From: Burkholderiales bacterium
GTDB taxonomy: Bacteria > Pseudomonadota > Gammaproteobacteria > Burkholderiales > Burkholderiaceae_E
Reading direction: 5' to 3'
Assembly (NCBI GenBank): GCA_026399875.1
Contig: JAPLQF010000019.1
Coordinates: 49,172-113,171, forward strand
Length of the DNA stretch: 64,000 nucleotides
The translations under genes and the position numbers were made by a program. The notes beneath the pieces are model-generated. The model ran no database searches and was not told the DNA's origin. It was given only the letters and a program-made list of their open reading frames with translations. Shown one piece after another: positions 27,729-36,305 of the stretch; position 1 is the first letter of the stretch, and every line of letters begins with the position of its first letter.

Positions 27729-28526
27729 ATGCTGATTCATCCCACTTTCGATCCGATCGCGCTGCAGCTGGGCCCGCTTGCCATCCGCTGGTACGGCCTG
27801 ATGTATCTGGCCGCCTTCGCGGCTTTCTATCTCCTGGGCTGCTGGCGGGTCGGTCATACCCCCGACGGCCTTCGCACCGGACTGAAAAGGCCGGATGTTG
27901 AGGATCTGCTGTTTTATGGCGTGTTCGGTGTGGTGCTTGGCGGCAGGCTGGGCTATGTGCTCTTCTACAAGCCCGCGTATTACCTGCAGCATCCCCTCGA
28001 AGCCTTCGCGGTCTGGCAGGGTGGCATGTCGTTTCACGGCGGCCTGATCGGTGTCCTGCTGGCCTGCGCGCTTTTTGCCCGTCGGCGAGGGGTCCCCTAC
28101 TTTGTACTGATGGATTTCGTGGCGCCGCTGGTGCCGCTTGGCCTGGCCACCGGGCGCCTTGGCAACTTCATCAATGGTGAGCTGTGGGGGCGTGCCACCG
28201 ATCTGCCCTGGGCAATGATCTTTCCCCAATCGGGCAGCCCGATTCCGAGGCACCCGTCCCAGCTCTATCAGTTCGCAGGCGAAGGCTTGCTGCTGTTCGT
28301 GATTCTGTGGCTTTATGCTCGCCGCCCGCGCGAGGTGGGACGGATATCCGGACTGTTTCTGATCGCTTATGGCAGCCTGCGGTTTCTGGCTGAGTTCGCA
28401 CGCGAACCCGATGCCTTTCTCGGGTTGCTTGCCGGCGGTTTGACGATGGGCCAGCTGCTGTCGATCCCGATGGTGCTGGCCGGCTTGTATCTGTTTTTTC
28501 GAAAGGTGCCCCAGAGCACTTTCTGA
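27729..28526 (+). CDS. lgt: Prolipoprotein diacylglyceryl transferase
   Basis: Inner-membrane enzyme that moves a diacylglyceryl group from phosphatidylglycerol to the lipobox Cys of prolipoproteins. It is 265 residues with about seven membrane segments. The family motif is [14 protein letters not shown], preceded by [13 protein letters not shown] with the essential His, and [13 protein letters not shown] and [14 protein letters not shown] are also conserved. The start at ATG 27729 gives the standard [13 protein letters not shown]-terminus. It acts upstream of all lipoproteins, including the BamE and DUF1800 products of this window. Confidence 0.96.
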   Translation: MLIHPTFDPIALQLGPLAIRWYGLMYLAAFAAFYLLGCWRVGHTPDGLRTGLKRPDVEDLLFYGVFGVVLGGRLGYVLFYKPAYYLQHPLEAFAVWQGGMSFHGGLIGVLLACALFARRRGVPYFVLMDFVAPLVPLGLATGRLGNFINGELWGRATDLPWAMIFPQSGSPIPRHPSQLYQFAGEGLLLFVILWLYARRPREVGRISGLFLIAYGSLRFLAEFAREPDAFLGLLAGGLTMGQLLSIPMVLAGLYLFFRKVPQSTF

Positions 28527-28547
28527 CCGGTTTTCAGGAGAGACGAC

Positions 28548-29321
28548 ATGACGAAGGCGTTTGACGGCGCGGCTGGCGCCGGGACGGGCGTGCTCGACTT
28601 CAGCGGCGCCCGCGTGGTGGTCGTGGGTGGTTCCAGCGGCATCGGCAATGGTATTGCCCGGGCCTTTCTGGACAGAGGCGCTTCGGTGACCGTCTGGGGC
28701 ACCCGTGCTGCGGCGGCTGATTACACCAATGAAGCGGGCTCGGACCTTTCCGGACTCGACTATGTTCAGGTCGATGTTGCCAGTGACGACGCGGTTGCGC
28801 GGGCCGCGGCCCGCCTTGATCGACTCGATGTGCTCGTGCTGTCGCAAGGCAAGGTACTGTATCGCCGCGCCGAGTATGCGATGCCTGGCTTCCGGGAAGT
28901 GCTCGATGTCAATCTCTCGAGCCTGATGGCCTGCTGCGCTGCGTTTCATCCGCAACTCAAGGCCGCCGGTGGCAAGGTCATCATCCTGAGTTCGACCGCA
29001 GCTTTCCATGCCACCCGCGGCAATCCGGCGTATGCGGCATCAAAGGCTGGTGCGGTCGGTCTGGTGCGCACGCTGGCCGATGCCTGGGCATCCGATGGCA
29101 TTCGCGTCAACGGCATCGCCCCGGGTTTCGTGGCCACCAAGATGACCGCTGTGACCACCGGTGATCCCCAACGGCTTGAGGCGGCCATCCGCCGCATACC
29201 GGTCGGCCGCCTGGGCACGCCCCAGGACATGGCCGGGGTCGCGCTCTTTCTTGCCTCGCCGATGTCGGCCTATGTCGTCGGGCAGACGATCCCGGTCGAT
29301 GGCGGGTTGTTGCTCAACTGA
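28548..29321 (+). CDS. Short-chain dehydrogenase/reductase (FabG-like)
   Basis: Classical SDR of 257 residues. The cofactor site is VVVVGGSSGIGNGIARAFLD, with an NNAG-equivalent replaced by LVLSQGKV. The catalytic Ser lies in IILSSTAAFHA and the YxxxK pair in NPAYAASKAGAVGLVRTLAD. PVGRLGTPQDMAGVALFLAS and IPVDGGLLLN close the fold. It is the first gene of an SDR/Bug/malonyl-CoA-synthetase-like operon, 21 bases after lgt with a GGAGAGACG ribosome site. The substrate is probably a hydroxy acid or acyl-thioester, by inference from its neighbours. Confidence 0.88.
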   Translation: MTKAFDGAAGAGTGVLDFSGARVVVVGGSSGIGNGIARAFLDRGASVTVWGTRAAAADYTNEAGSDLSGLDYVQVDVASDDAVARAAARLDRLDVLVLSQGKVLYRRAEYAMPGFREVLDVNLSSLMACCAAFHPQLKAAGGKVIILSSTAAFHATRGNPAYAASKAGAVGLVRTLADAWASDGIRVNGIAPGFVATKMTAVTTGDPQRLEAAIRRIPVGRLGTPQDMAGVALFLASPMSAYVVGQTIPVDGGLLLN

Positions 29322-29376
29322 TGTCGCTCGAGTTCGCTGGCCTAACCCCGCTGTCAGACCTCAACAGGAGATCCTG

Positions 29377-30393
29377 ATGTCTTTTCTTTCGATGATTGCC
29401 GGCGCAAGTCGCGTCTTGTACCGGGTCCTTCGCCCGATGCTGGCCCTGGGCATTTTCGTTGCCATGACGCCCTCACCTGCCCATGCGCAAGCTGCCTGGC
29501 CCAACAAGCCGATCCGCCTGGTCGTGCCGTTTCCCCCCGGTGGCGGCACAGACGCCTTTGCTCGCCCGCTCAGCAAGATCCTGACGGCCTCACTTGGTCA
29601 GCCAGTTGTGATCGACAACCGGGGCGGCGCGGGCGGGACGCTCGGTGCGGAGGTCGCTGCGAAATCAGCACCCGACGGCTATACCTTTCTGGTTGGCGCC
29701 ACTCACCATGCGATCGCGGTCAGCATGTATCCGAAACTCGGCTACGACCTCAACAAGGATCTGACGCCGGTGACCGTTCTGTCGTATGTGCCGAATGTGC
29801 TGGTGGTCAAGCCGCAGCATCTGGGCTTGAATTCTTACAACGATTTCTTCCGCTATGCCAAGGCCAACCCGGGCAAGCTGAATTTCGGGTCAGCTGGCAG
29901 TGGCACGACGCATCAGCTGACGGTCGAGCTCTACAAGTCGATGACCAGGACCTACATGACCCATATCCCCTACCGGGGTGCGGGGCCGGCATTGCAGGAC
30001 CTGGTGGCCGGTCAGATCGATTTCATGTTCGACGGTCTGGGCAGCGCCATGCCGCTGATCAAGGGCGGCAAGCTCACGCCCCTGGCAGTAACCAGTCTGA
30101 CCCGATCGTTCGCGCTGCCCGATGTGCCCACGCTCAATGAGCTGGGCGTGAAAGGCTACGACGCGCGTCTCTGGTATGCGGTCTGGGCGCCGGCTGGCAC
30201 GCCGCGCGACATCGTGCTGAAGATGCAGCAGGAAATTTCCAAAGCGCTGGCCGGCACCGAATTGAAGGAGGCCTGGGCTGCAGTGGGCGCCGAACCCGGC
30301 GGCGGGGCGCCGGAAGACATGCAGCGATTGGTCGATCTCGAAATCGTCAAATGGGCCAAGGTGGTCAAGGACTCCGGCGCCAAGATCGATTGA
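29377..30393 (+). CDS. Bug-type (tripartite tricarboxylate) solute-binding protein
   Basis: Periplasmic binding protein of 338 residues in the Bug/TctC family. The signal peptide ends at AHA about residue 37. The mature part starts with PIRLVVPFPPGGGTDAFARP, the ligand-carboxylate loop, followed by VVIDNRGGAGGTLGAE, HIPYRGAGPALQDLVAGQID and PDVPTLNELGVKG. Such proteins bind organic acids and are often orphans in Burkholderiales; no TctA/TctB membrane genes are adjacent. An AGGAGATCC site precedes ATG 29377. It lies between the SDR gene and the AMP-ligase gene. Confidence 0.92.
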   Translation: MSFLSMIAGASRVLYRVLRPMLALGIFVAMTPSPAHAQAAWPNKPIRLVVPFPPGGGTDAFARPLSKILTASLGQPVVIDNRGGAGGTLGAEVAAKSAPDGYTFLVGATHHAIAVSMYPKLGYDLNKDLTPVTVLSYVPNVLVVKPQHLGLNSYNDFFRYAKANPGKLNFGSAGSGTTHQLTVELYKSMTRTYMTHIPYRGAGPALQDLVAGQIDFMFDGLGSAMPLIKGGKLTPLAVTSLTRSFALPDVPTLNELGVKGYDARLWYAVWAPAGTPRDIVLKMQQEISKALAGTELKEAWAAVGAEPGGGAPEDMQRLVDLEIVKWAKVVKDSGAKID

Positions 30394-30405
30394 GGACGTT
30401 GCGGC

Positions 30406-31911
30406 ATGACAGATAACCTTTACGACCTGATTGCCGCGAGGATGCCGGCTGACCGCTCGGCCTGCGCGCTCGAGACCCATGACGGGCAGTACTGGCGCTG
30501 GCGTGACCTCGAGCAGGCCAGCGCGCGTATCGCCAATCTGCTGGCTTCGCTGCAACTGCCTGCACAGTCGCGCATCGCGGTGCAGGTCGACAAATCGCCC
30601 GAGGCGCTTTGCCTCTATCTGGCGACGCTGCGCGCCGGCCATGTGTTCCTGCCGTTGAATACCGCCTATCAGAAGGGCGAGATCGCCTATTTCATCGAAG
30701 ATGCCGAGCCGGCGGTGGTGGTGTGCATGCCTTCGTGTCTGGCCGATGTCAGTGCGATTGCAGCCGGTCTTGGCAGCGTCAATGTCTTTACGCTGTCTGA
30801 CGATGGCAGCGGGTCACTCATCGACGCTGCGGCGCCGCATGCCGATGAGTTTTCGACCGTCGCCTGCGAGTCCTCGAGCCTGGCCGCGGTGCTCTACACC
30901 TCGGGCACCACCGGACGCAGCAAGGGCGCGATGCTGTCGCACGGCAATCTGGCCAGCAACGCACTGACCCTGCATTCGGTCTGGCGCTGGCGTCAGGACG
31001 ACGTGCTGCTGCATGCCCTGCCGATCTTTCATGTGCATGGGCTGTTCGTTGCGATCCACGGTGCACTGCTGTCGGGCAGCAAGATGATCTGGCTGCCGCT
31101 CTTTGACGCGAAGGAGGTCGTCCGTCACCTGCCCGGGGCAAGCGTGTTCATGGGTGTGCCCACGATGTATGTACGCCTGCTCGATGAGCCGGCCTTCGAC
31201 AACACCGCGGCCGCCGGCATGCGGCTTTTCATTTCGGGGTCGGCGCCGCTGCTTGCCGAGACCTTCCGGCAATTCGAGACTCGCACCGGTCAGCGCATTC
31301 TCGAGCGCTACGGCATGAGCGAGACCGTCATGCTCACCTCCAATCCTTATGAGGGCCATCGGGCGGCGGGCACGGTCGGGCTGCCTTTGCCCGACGTCTC
31401 GGTCAGGGTGGTCGACGACGCCGGCAAACCTTGCGCCTGCGATGAGGTGGGTGGCGTCGAAGTGCGCGGGCCTAATGTTTTCGGCGGCTATTGGCGCATG
31501 CCTGAAAAGACCCGGGAAGAATTCACCGCCGACGGCTGGTTCAAGACCGGGGATGTTGGTCGCTTTGATGCGCAGGGCTATCTGACGATTGTCGGTCGCA
31601 GCAAGGACCTCATCATCAGCGGTGGCTACAACGTTTATCCCAAGGAAGTCGAGTCCTATCTCGACGATATGCCGGGGGTGGCCGAGTCGGCTGTTATTGG
31701 AGTGCCCGATCGGGATTTCGGCGAAGCGGTTACCGCGGTGGTGGTCGCCCAGGCAGGCGCGCAGCTCGATGGTGCGTCGATGATTTCGACGCTCAAATCG
31801 CTGATTGCCAGCTACAAGGTGCCCAAGCGGATTCACATCGTCGACGAGTTGCCGCGCAATGCGATGGGCAAGGTTCAGAAGAACGAGCTCAGAAAGCAGT
31901 ACTCAACCTGA
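30406..31911 (+). CDS. Malonyl-CoA synthetase-like AMP-forming ligase
   Basis: Class I adenylate-forming enzyme of 501 residues, closest to MatB, which activates malonate with ATP and CoA. The P-loop is LYTSGTTGRSKGAMLSHGNL, then LLHALPIFHVHGLFVA, ERYGMSETVMLTSNPYEGHR, the hinge GWFKTGDVGRFDAQGYLTI, and the catalytic Lys near PRNAMGKVQKNELR. SNPYEGHRAAGTVG and GPNVFGGYWRMPEKT match MatB closely. GAGGACG precedes ATG 30406. Placement after a Bug protein and an SDR suggests uptake and activation of a dicarboxylate; malonate is likely but not proven. Confidence 0.85.
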   Translation: MTDNLYDLIAARMPADRSACALETHDGQYWRWRDLEQASARIANLLASLQLPAQSRIAVQVDKSPEALCLYLATLRAGHVFLPLNTAYQKGEIAYFIEDAEPAVVVCMPSCLADVSAIAAGLGSVNVFTLSDDGSGSLIDAAAPHADEFSTVACESSSLAAVLYTSGTTGRSKGAMLSHGNLASNALTLHSVWRWRQDDVLLHALPIFHVHGLFVAIHGALLSGSKMIWLPLFDAKEVVRHLPGASVFMGVPTMYVRLLDEPAFDNTAAAGMRLFISGSAPLLAETFRQFETRTGQRILERYGMSETVMLTSNPYEGHRAAGTVGLPLPDVSVRVVDDAGKPCACDEVGGVEVRGPNVFGGYWRMPEKTREEFTADGWFKTGDVGRFDAQGYLTIVGRSKDLIISGGYNVYPKEVESYLDDMPGVAESAVIGVPDRDFGEAVTAVVVAQAGAQLDGASMISTLKSLIASYKVPKRIHIVDELPRNAMGKVQKNELRKQYST

Positions 31912-31972
31912 GCAACCCGAGTCATGCGAGACAGTCGCGGCTGCAAAATGCGTCTGCAAAATGCGGCTGCGG

Positions 31973-32776
31973 TCAGCTCTGAATCGAGCGCACGAACATG
32001 TAAACCGCCAGCGCCAGAAGCAGGCCGGCGAAGACCCGCTTGAGTGATGCCGTGGGGATCGAGTGGGCGACTTTCGCACCGATCGGCGCGGTGATGACGC
32101 TGGCAAGCGAAATGATGGCAAGCGCCGGCAGATAGAGGTATCCGATCGTGCCCGATGGCAGCTCAAGGTGCCGTCCGGCCCAGACATAGCCGAGCGTTCC
32201 GGCCAGCGCAATCGGAAAGCCGCAAGCAGCGCTGCTTGCCACGGCTTGTTGCATCGTGACATTGCGACGCACGAGGAATGGGACGGTGATGAAGCCGCCA
32301 CCGGCACCGAGCACAGCCGATAGCAGGCCGATACCTGAGCCCGCCGCGAACATGCCGCCGGCACCCGGCAGCGTGCCGGTGGCAGCCGGCGGCGCTCCCC
32401 GAATCATCTTGATTGCCGAAAAACCCAGGAACAGTCCAAAGCAAAGGCCCAGTGCCTTGCCGGGAATCGCGCCGGCAATCTGAGCGCCGATCAGTGATCC
32501 GACCAGGATGCCAGGCGCAAGCGAGCGGACGGCGTCCCATCGCACCGCACCGCGTCGGTGATGCGCCCGCACGCTCGCCATCGAGGTGAACACGATGGTG
32601 GTGAGCGACGTGGCGATCGCGACCTTCACCACCTGATCGGCTGGGAATCCGATGCGCTCGAGCATCATGGTCATGAAAGGCACCATCAGCATGCCGCCGC
32701 CGATGCCGAGCAGGCCGGCTGCAAAGCCGGTAAAGGCGCCGAGGACGAGCAGTCCGGCAACGATCAGGGGATCCAT
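31973..32776 (-). CDS. TauE/SafE-family membrane permease
   Basis: Inner-membrane protein of 267 residues with about eight membrane segments, in the TauE/SafE (sulfite/anion exporter) family. Two repeated halves start FAAGLLGIGGGMLMVPFMTM and SAVLGAGGGFITVPFLV, each with the GxGGG core of the family. Start ATG 32776 gives MDPLIVAGLLVLG; an in-frame extension to 32875 would run into the 6S RNA gene and is rejected. It lies downstream of the 6S RNA on the same strand. Substrate is unknown; sulfite, sulfonate or other anions are the family range. Confidence 0.87.
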   Translation of the reverse strand: MDPLIVAGLLVLGAFTGFAAGLLGIGGGMLMVPFMTMMLERIGFPADQVVKVAIATSLTTIVFTSMASVRAHHRRGAVRWDAVRSLAPGILVGSLIGAQIAGAIPGKALGLCFGLFLGFSAIKMIRGAPPAATGTLPGAGGMFAAGSGIGLLSAVLGAGGGFITVPFLVRRNVTMQQAVASSAACGFPIALAGTLGYVWAGRHLELPSGTIGYLYLPALAIISLASVITAPIGAKVAHSIPTASLKRVFAGLLLALAVYMFVRSIQS

Positions 32777-32849
32777 CGGCGTGCCCGGGCGGGCCTTGGA
32801 AGAAAGGGCGGCAGTGTAGCCTGCCGCGCCTGAACTGCCTGAAGAGGGT

Positions 32850-33030
32850 CCCCGCCTGTGCCGTTCGGCCAGCATCCTGAACCGGAGTTCAGGGCGGCCG
32901 CGGGTGGCATCACATCAGGTCCGTCCGCGCAATGGGACGATCTCAACAGTAACGCGCTACGTTAACCCACGACCTGGTTGCTTTCGCATTGGTTCAAGGA
33001 ATGATTGACCGTATCGAACACCGCAGGGTT
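32850..33030 (-). ncRNA. ssrS: 6S RNA
   Basis: About 181 bases on the minus strand, with both ends estimated. The RNA folds as a long rod: CCUG-x-GUUC-x-GGUC near the 5' end pairs with GGCC-GAAC-x-CAGG near the 3' end, CAGGUC pairs with GACCUG, and GUGGG pairs with CCCAU around a terminal loop. A perfect 7-bp hairpin with a tetraloop at 32876-32893 (CCTGAAC/GTTCAGG) matches the CUUGAAC-type hairpin near the 3' end of E. coli 6S. Position downstream of zapA on the same strand is the classical ssrS location, and a strong promoter lies just upstream. 6S RNA binds sigma-70 holoenzyme in stationary phase. Confidence 0.82.
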
Positions 33031-33036
33031 GTGCCC

Positions 33037-33065
33037 ATTCTACCGGTGTCGTATCAGGCCACCAA
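33037..33065 (-). promoter_or_regulatory. Sigma-70 promoter of 6S RNA
   Basis: Minus strand: TTGGTG (33065-33060), an exact 17-base spacer, and TAGAAT (33042-33037). Transcription is expected to begin near 33030, which gives an RNA of about 180 bases, the normal 6S length. Confidence 0.75.
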
Positions 33066-33124
33066 GCTTTGCCGACAGGCGGACCCTGCGCTCGGGAAAA
33101 AGGCTGAAAAAATCGCGAAAAAGC

Positions 33125-33427
33125 TCAGAAAAGAGATTCCTGGCGTTTCATCTCGGCGTCGATCGCCTCCGTCATCTTGCGGATGCGGCGGCCGGTTTCG
33201 GCCTCGGGCTGCGGCAGCGCGGCCGACTGTGCGGTGATCAGCTCGTGAGCCAGCTGCAGGGCGGCCATCACCGCGATGCGGTCGATACCGGCAATACGTC
33301 CGGCGTCGCGGATGGCTTTCATCTTGTCGTCGACCACCCGCACTGCATCGATCAGCTTGGACTTTTCATCGGACGAGACCGCCAGACGATAGTCTCGATC
33401 AAGGATACGGACATCGATCTGTTCCAT
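33125..33427 (-). CDS. zapA: Cell division protein ZapA
   Basis: FtsZ-associated protein of 100 residues that bundles protofilaments at the division ring. It begins MEQIDVRILDRDYRLAVSSD, then KLIDAVRVVDDKMKAIRDAG and IDRIAVMAALQLAHEL, followed by a C-terminal coiled coil (GRRIRKMTEAIDAEMKRQES). Start ATG 33427 matches the family; an upstream frame extension to 33622 overlaps the preceding gene and is rejected. It starts one base before the stop of the coiled-coil gene upstream is complete (TGACATG arrangement), and 6S RNA lies 95 bases downstream. Confidence 0.94.
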   Translation of the reverse strand: MEQIDVRILDRDYRLAVSSDEKSKLIDAVRVVDDKMKAIRDAGRIAGIDRIAVMAALQLAHELITAQSAALPQPEAETGRRIRKMTEAIDAEMKRQESLF

Positions 33428-33428
33428 G

Positions 33429-33692
33429 TCAATCCGCCTTGCTCGGTGGGGTACTCGGTGGGATCGTTTGCAGCGGGCTCGCCAGGCTGCCGGCTGCCGC
33501 CAGCGCCGGAAGCCGATCGAGCGCTGATTCAACGCGGCTGCGGGCTTCATCAAGTCGTGCCTCGAGCTGACGCTGAGCCAGGCTTGCGGCCTGCAACTCG
33601 GCACGCAGCGCGATATTGTCATCCGATAAGCGTCTCATGCCCGCGAGCATTCGGGAGACTTCCGCTTCCAGTGTCTGCAATACATCGGCCAT
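33429..33692 (-). CDS. Coiled-coil protein next to zapA (ZapB-like, TIGR02449 type)
   Basis: Small protein of 87 residues with one long coiled coil: TLEAEVSRMLAGMRRLSDDN and LRAELQAASLAQRQLEARLD show heptad spacing. A Pro/Ala-rich tail (PPSTPPSKAD) follows. Small coiled-coil genes immediately upstream of zapA are common in beta- and gammaproteobacteria and are annotated as TIGR02449 or ZapB-like; a role in the division ring with ZapA is inferred from this context. It starts at ATG 33692 and its stop (33429-33431) is one base from the zapA start. Confidence 0.75.
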   Translation of the reverse strand: MADVLQTLEAEVSRMLAGMRRLSDDNIALRAELQAASLAQRQLEARLDEARSRVESALDRLPALAAAGSLASPLQTIPPSTPPSKAD

Positions 33693-33812
33693 CTGTCGAT
33701 GGTAGGGATTCGGCCTCTGAGGGTCAAGCCGGGCAGGGACGGATGCAGCGCTTCGGGTAGCATCGTCAAGATGCTGATAAATATCGCCGATTTGCGCACC
33801 GACCAGGCTTCG

Positions 33813-36209
33813 ATGAGCGCCGCGCTGGCTGCAAGACTGCTCGCATCGCTGCCGGCATGGCTGATTGCGGCATCGGTCGTGTTGGGCGGCGCGCACGCAG
33901 CGCTCGCGCAAACGCCCGCGGCGCCTCGGATCGAGTCGGCTGCCATCGCGGGAGCACAGCGCGTCGGAACCCTTGAAGCCGAGCTGGTCGCCGATCGCGT
34001 TGGTCTGCAGCCGGGCGGACGCATCGAGCTGGGTGTGCGGCTGCGCCACGATCCGGCCTGGCATACCTACTGGCGCAATTCGGGCGACTCTGGCCTGCCG
34101 ACCACAGTCGAGCCCGAGGGGCCTGCCGGGTCGACTTTCGGCGCGCTGCGCTGGCCGGCACCGAAGCGGATCTGGATTGGTCCCCTTGCCAACTACGGCT
34201 ATGAGGGCGAGGTGCTACTGCCTTTCACTGCCAAGCTTGCCGACGGGTTTGCCGGCTCAACCGTGCGCTTCGAGGCCAGGGTGGCCTGGCTGGTCTGCAA
34301 GGAAGTGTGCGTGCCGGGTGAGGCCCGGCTGGCGCTTGAGTTGCCGGTGACCGCAAAGACCGGACCACAGGCGGCTCCCTCGCGCGATGCCAGGCTTTTC
34401 GAGGCCATGGCTTTGCGAGTCCCCGATCCGGCCAGCCCGCTGGCAGTGCGGGCTTATCGCGGGACGGGCAAGGCATCGCTGGTCTTCGAGACACCTGCCG
34501 GCATGCAGACCATCGCAAGCGCAAGCTATTTCCCCTATACGCCGGGCCAGATCTCGGCGCCTGCGCCACAGATGTTGATGCGCACCGACGGTGGCTGGCG
34601 GATCGACCTGGTCACCATGAGCGACGCCGTGCCGACCGATGGCGCGCTCGACGGTCTGCTCTGGGCAGATGGCCGCCCGATCGAGTTGCGCGCGCTGTCG
34701 GCCAATGGCGAGCCGCCCGCGGCGACACTGGTATCGGTCGCCGATCGCACTGATCAGCCTGCGTCGGCTGCAAGACCGGGCGGTCTGCTGGCAGCCGCGG
34801 GTTTGCAGCCCGGGTCCGCAGCCGGGACTGTGCCGCCGTCAGCCACGTCAGCCTCGTCGGCATCGAGCCCTCTTGCAGCGCCGCCCGGCACAAGCAGGGC
34901 GACGACTTCCACACCGACAGATACCTCGTTTGGCCTGGCGCTCGGCTTCGGTCTGCTGGGCGGACTGATCCTGAATCTGATGCCCTGTGTCTTTCCGGTC
35001 ATCGGCCTGAAAGTGATGGGATTTGCCAGCAGCGGCGTGGGCTCGCCAGCAGCACGCAGGCAGATGAAGCGAACGGCCGCCGCGTTCGTTGCCGGTATCG
35101 TCCTGTCGTTCTGGCTGCTCGGTGGGCTGATGCTCACGCTGCGCGCAGCGGGTGGGGCAATCGGATGGGGTTTTCAGTTGCAGTCGCCGGCTTTCGTTGC
35201 AGCGATGGCTTTGCTCTTTCTCGCTGTGGGCTTGAACTTTTCCGGTGTTTTCGAGATGGGGCTCGGGTTGACACGTCTTGGCGGTGCCGGCGAGGCCAGG
35301 CGCATGGCCGGCGGCTCGCTGCCAGGTGCCTTCGGATCGGGCTGCCTGGCAGTGCTGGTGGCGACACCGTGCACCGCGCCCTTCATGGGCTCGGCACTCG
35401 GATTCACGCTGTCGCAGCCAGCGTTCCAGGCGATGGCGGTCTTTACCGCGATTGGCATCGGGATGGGTATTCCCTATCTGCTGCTGGGGTGGTTCCCGGC
35501 ATGGGTCGGGCGATTGCCCCGACCCGGGCGCTGGATGCAGACCCTGCGTGAGCTGCTGGCCTTTCCGATGTATGCGAGTGCGGCCTGGCTGGCCTGGGTG
35601 CTCACGCAGCAGGCCGGACCTGACGCGCTGGCGCGTCTGCTGTTTGCGGCGGTGTTCGTCGGACTGGCGGGTTGGGCCTGGGGTCGATATGCCACGCCGG
35701 CGGCAGGCCGTTTGCCGACTGCCATTGGCATCGCAGCGGCAAGCCTTGCGGTGGCCCTGACGCTGCTGTGGGCGCTCGGTGGGGAAGGCGCAGGACGATC
35801 ATCAGCTTCGGGCGCCGAGGCCGATGGCCGATCAGGCTCCTTGCCATCGGCCCTGTCTTCTGTGGCAACCGACAGGCCCTGGCAGCCCTGGAGTGACGAA
35901 CGCGTTCTCGATGCGCTGGCGCGAGGTCATCCGGTTTTCGTCGATTTCACCGCCGCCTGGTGCGTGACCTGCCAGGCCAACAAGCAACTGGCGCTTGATC
36001 GTCAGCCGGTGATCGAGGCCTTTGCCCGCCGCAAGGTGGTCACGCTGCGGGCCGACTGGACCCAGCGCGATCCGGCGATCGCAGCCGCGCTTGCTCGTCA
36101 TGGCCGCAATGGCGTGCCGCTCTACCTTGTTTATCACCCGGGCAGCGCCCAGCCTGTGGTGCTGCCCGAACTGCTGACTGTGTCCATCGTGCTCGACGCC
36201 CTGCGCTGA
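33813..36209 (+). CDS. DsbD/ScsB-family thiol:disulfide interchange protein
   Basis: Inner-membrane reductase that passes electrons from cytoplasmic thioredoxin to periplasmic disulfide proteins, about 798 residues. A signal peptide (LLASLPAWLIAASVVLGGAHA) precedes an N-terminal periplasmic domain with WLVCKEVCVPGEA. Then come eight or so membrane segments with the redox cysteines in LNLMPCVFPVIGLK and LVATPCTAPFMGSALG, and a C-terminal thioredoxin-like domain with TAAWCVTCQANK. Domain order suits the ScsB/DsbD-like branch. An in-frame ATG at 33771 is also possible. It is divergent from the ZapB-like gene, 120 bases apart. Confidence 0.9.
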   Translation: MSAALAARLLASLPAWLIAASVVLGGAHAALAQTPAAPRIESAAIAGAQRVGTLEAELVADRVGLQPGGRIELGVRLRHDPAWHTYWRNSGDSGLPTTVEPEGPAGSTFGALRWPAPKRIWIGPLANYGYEGEVLLPFTAKLADGFAGSTVRFEARVAWLVCKEVCVPGEARLALELPVTAKTGPQAAPSRDARLFEAMALRVPDPASPLAVRAYRGTGKASLVFETPAGMQTIASASYFPYTPGQISAPAPQMLMRTDGGWRIDLVTMSDAVPTDGALDGLLWADGRPIELRALSANGEPPAATLVSVADRTDQPASAARPGGLLAAAGLQPGSAAGTVPPSATSASSASSPLAAPPGTSRATTSTPTDTSFGLALGFGLLGGLILNLMPCVFPVIGLKVMGFASSGVGSPAARRQMKRTAAAFVAGIVLSFWLLGGLMLTLRAAGGAIGWGFQLQSPAFVAAMALLFLAVGLNFSGVFEMGLGLTRLGGAGEARRMAGGSLPGAFGSGCLAVLVATPCTAPFMGSALGFTLSQPAFQAMAVFTAIGIGMGIPYLLLGWFPAWVGRLPRPGRWMQTLRELLAFPMYASAAWLAWVLTQQAGPDALARLLFAAVFVGLAGWAWGRYATPAAGRLPTAIGIAAASLAVALTLLWALGGEGAGRSSASGAEADGRSGSLPSALSSVATDRPWQPWSDERVLDALARGHPVFVDFTAAWCVTCQANKQLALDRQPVIEAFARRKVVTLRADWTQRDPAIAAALARHGRNGVPLYLVYHPGSAQPVVLPELLTVSIVLDALR

Positions 36210-36305
36210 TGTGGGCATGAAGGCCTGCTTCGGAACGGCCCGGCTTCGGCGGGCTCCGCTTCGCGGTTACCATCGTTCTTTTTTTTCGACGGGACGGTGA
36301 ACGAA

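Noticed and set aside
32777..32875. N-terminal extension of the TauE/SafE protein to 32875
   Set aside because: It would run through the 3' part of the 6S RNA, and the added residues are Ser/Gly/Arg-rich and unlike the family; ATG 32776 gives the normal N-terminus.
36255..36290. GC-rich hairpins followed by a T-run before the ParA gene as a terminator for the DsbD-type gene
   Set aside because: The T-run lies more than ten bases after the nearest small hairpin and close to the ParA start, so it does not have terminator geometry.
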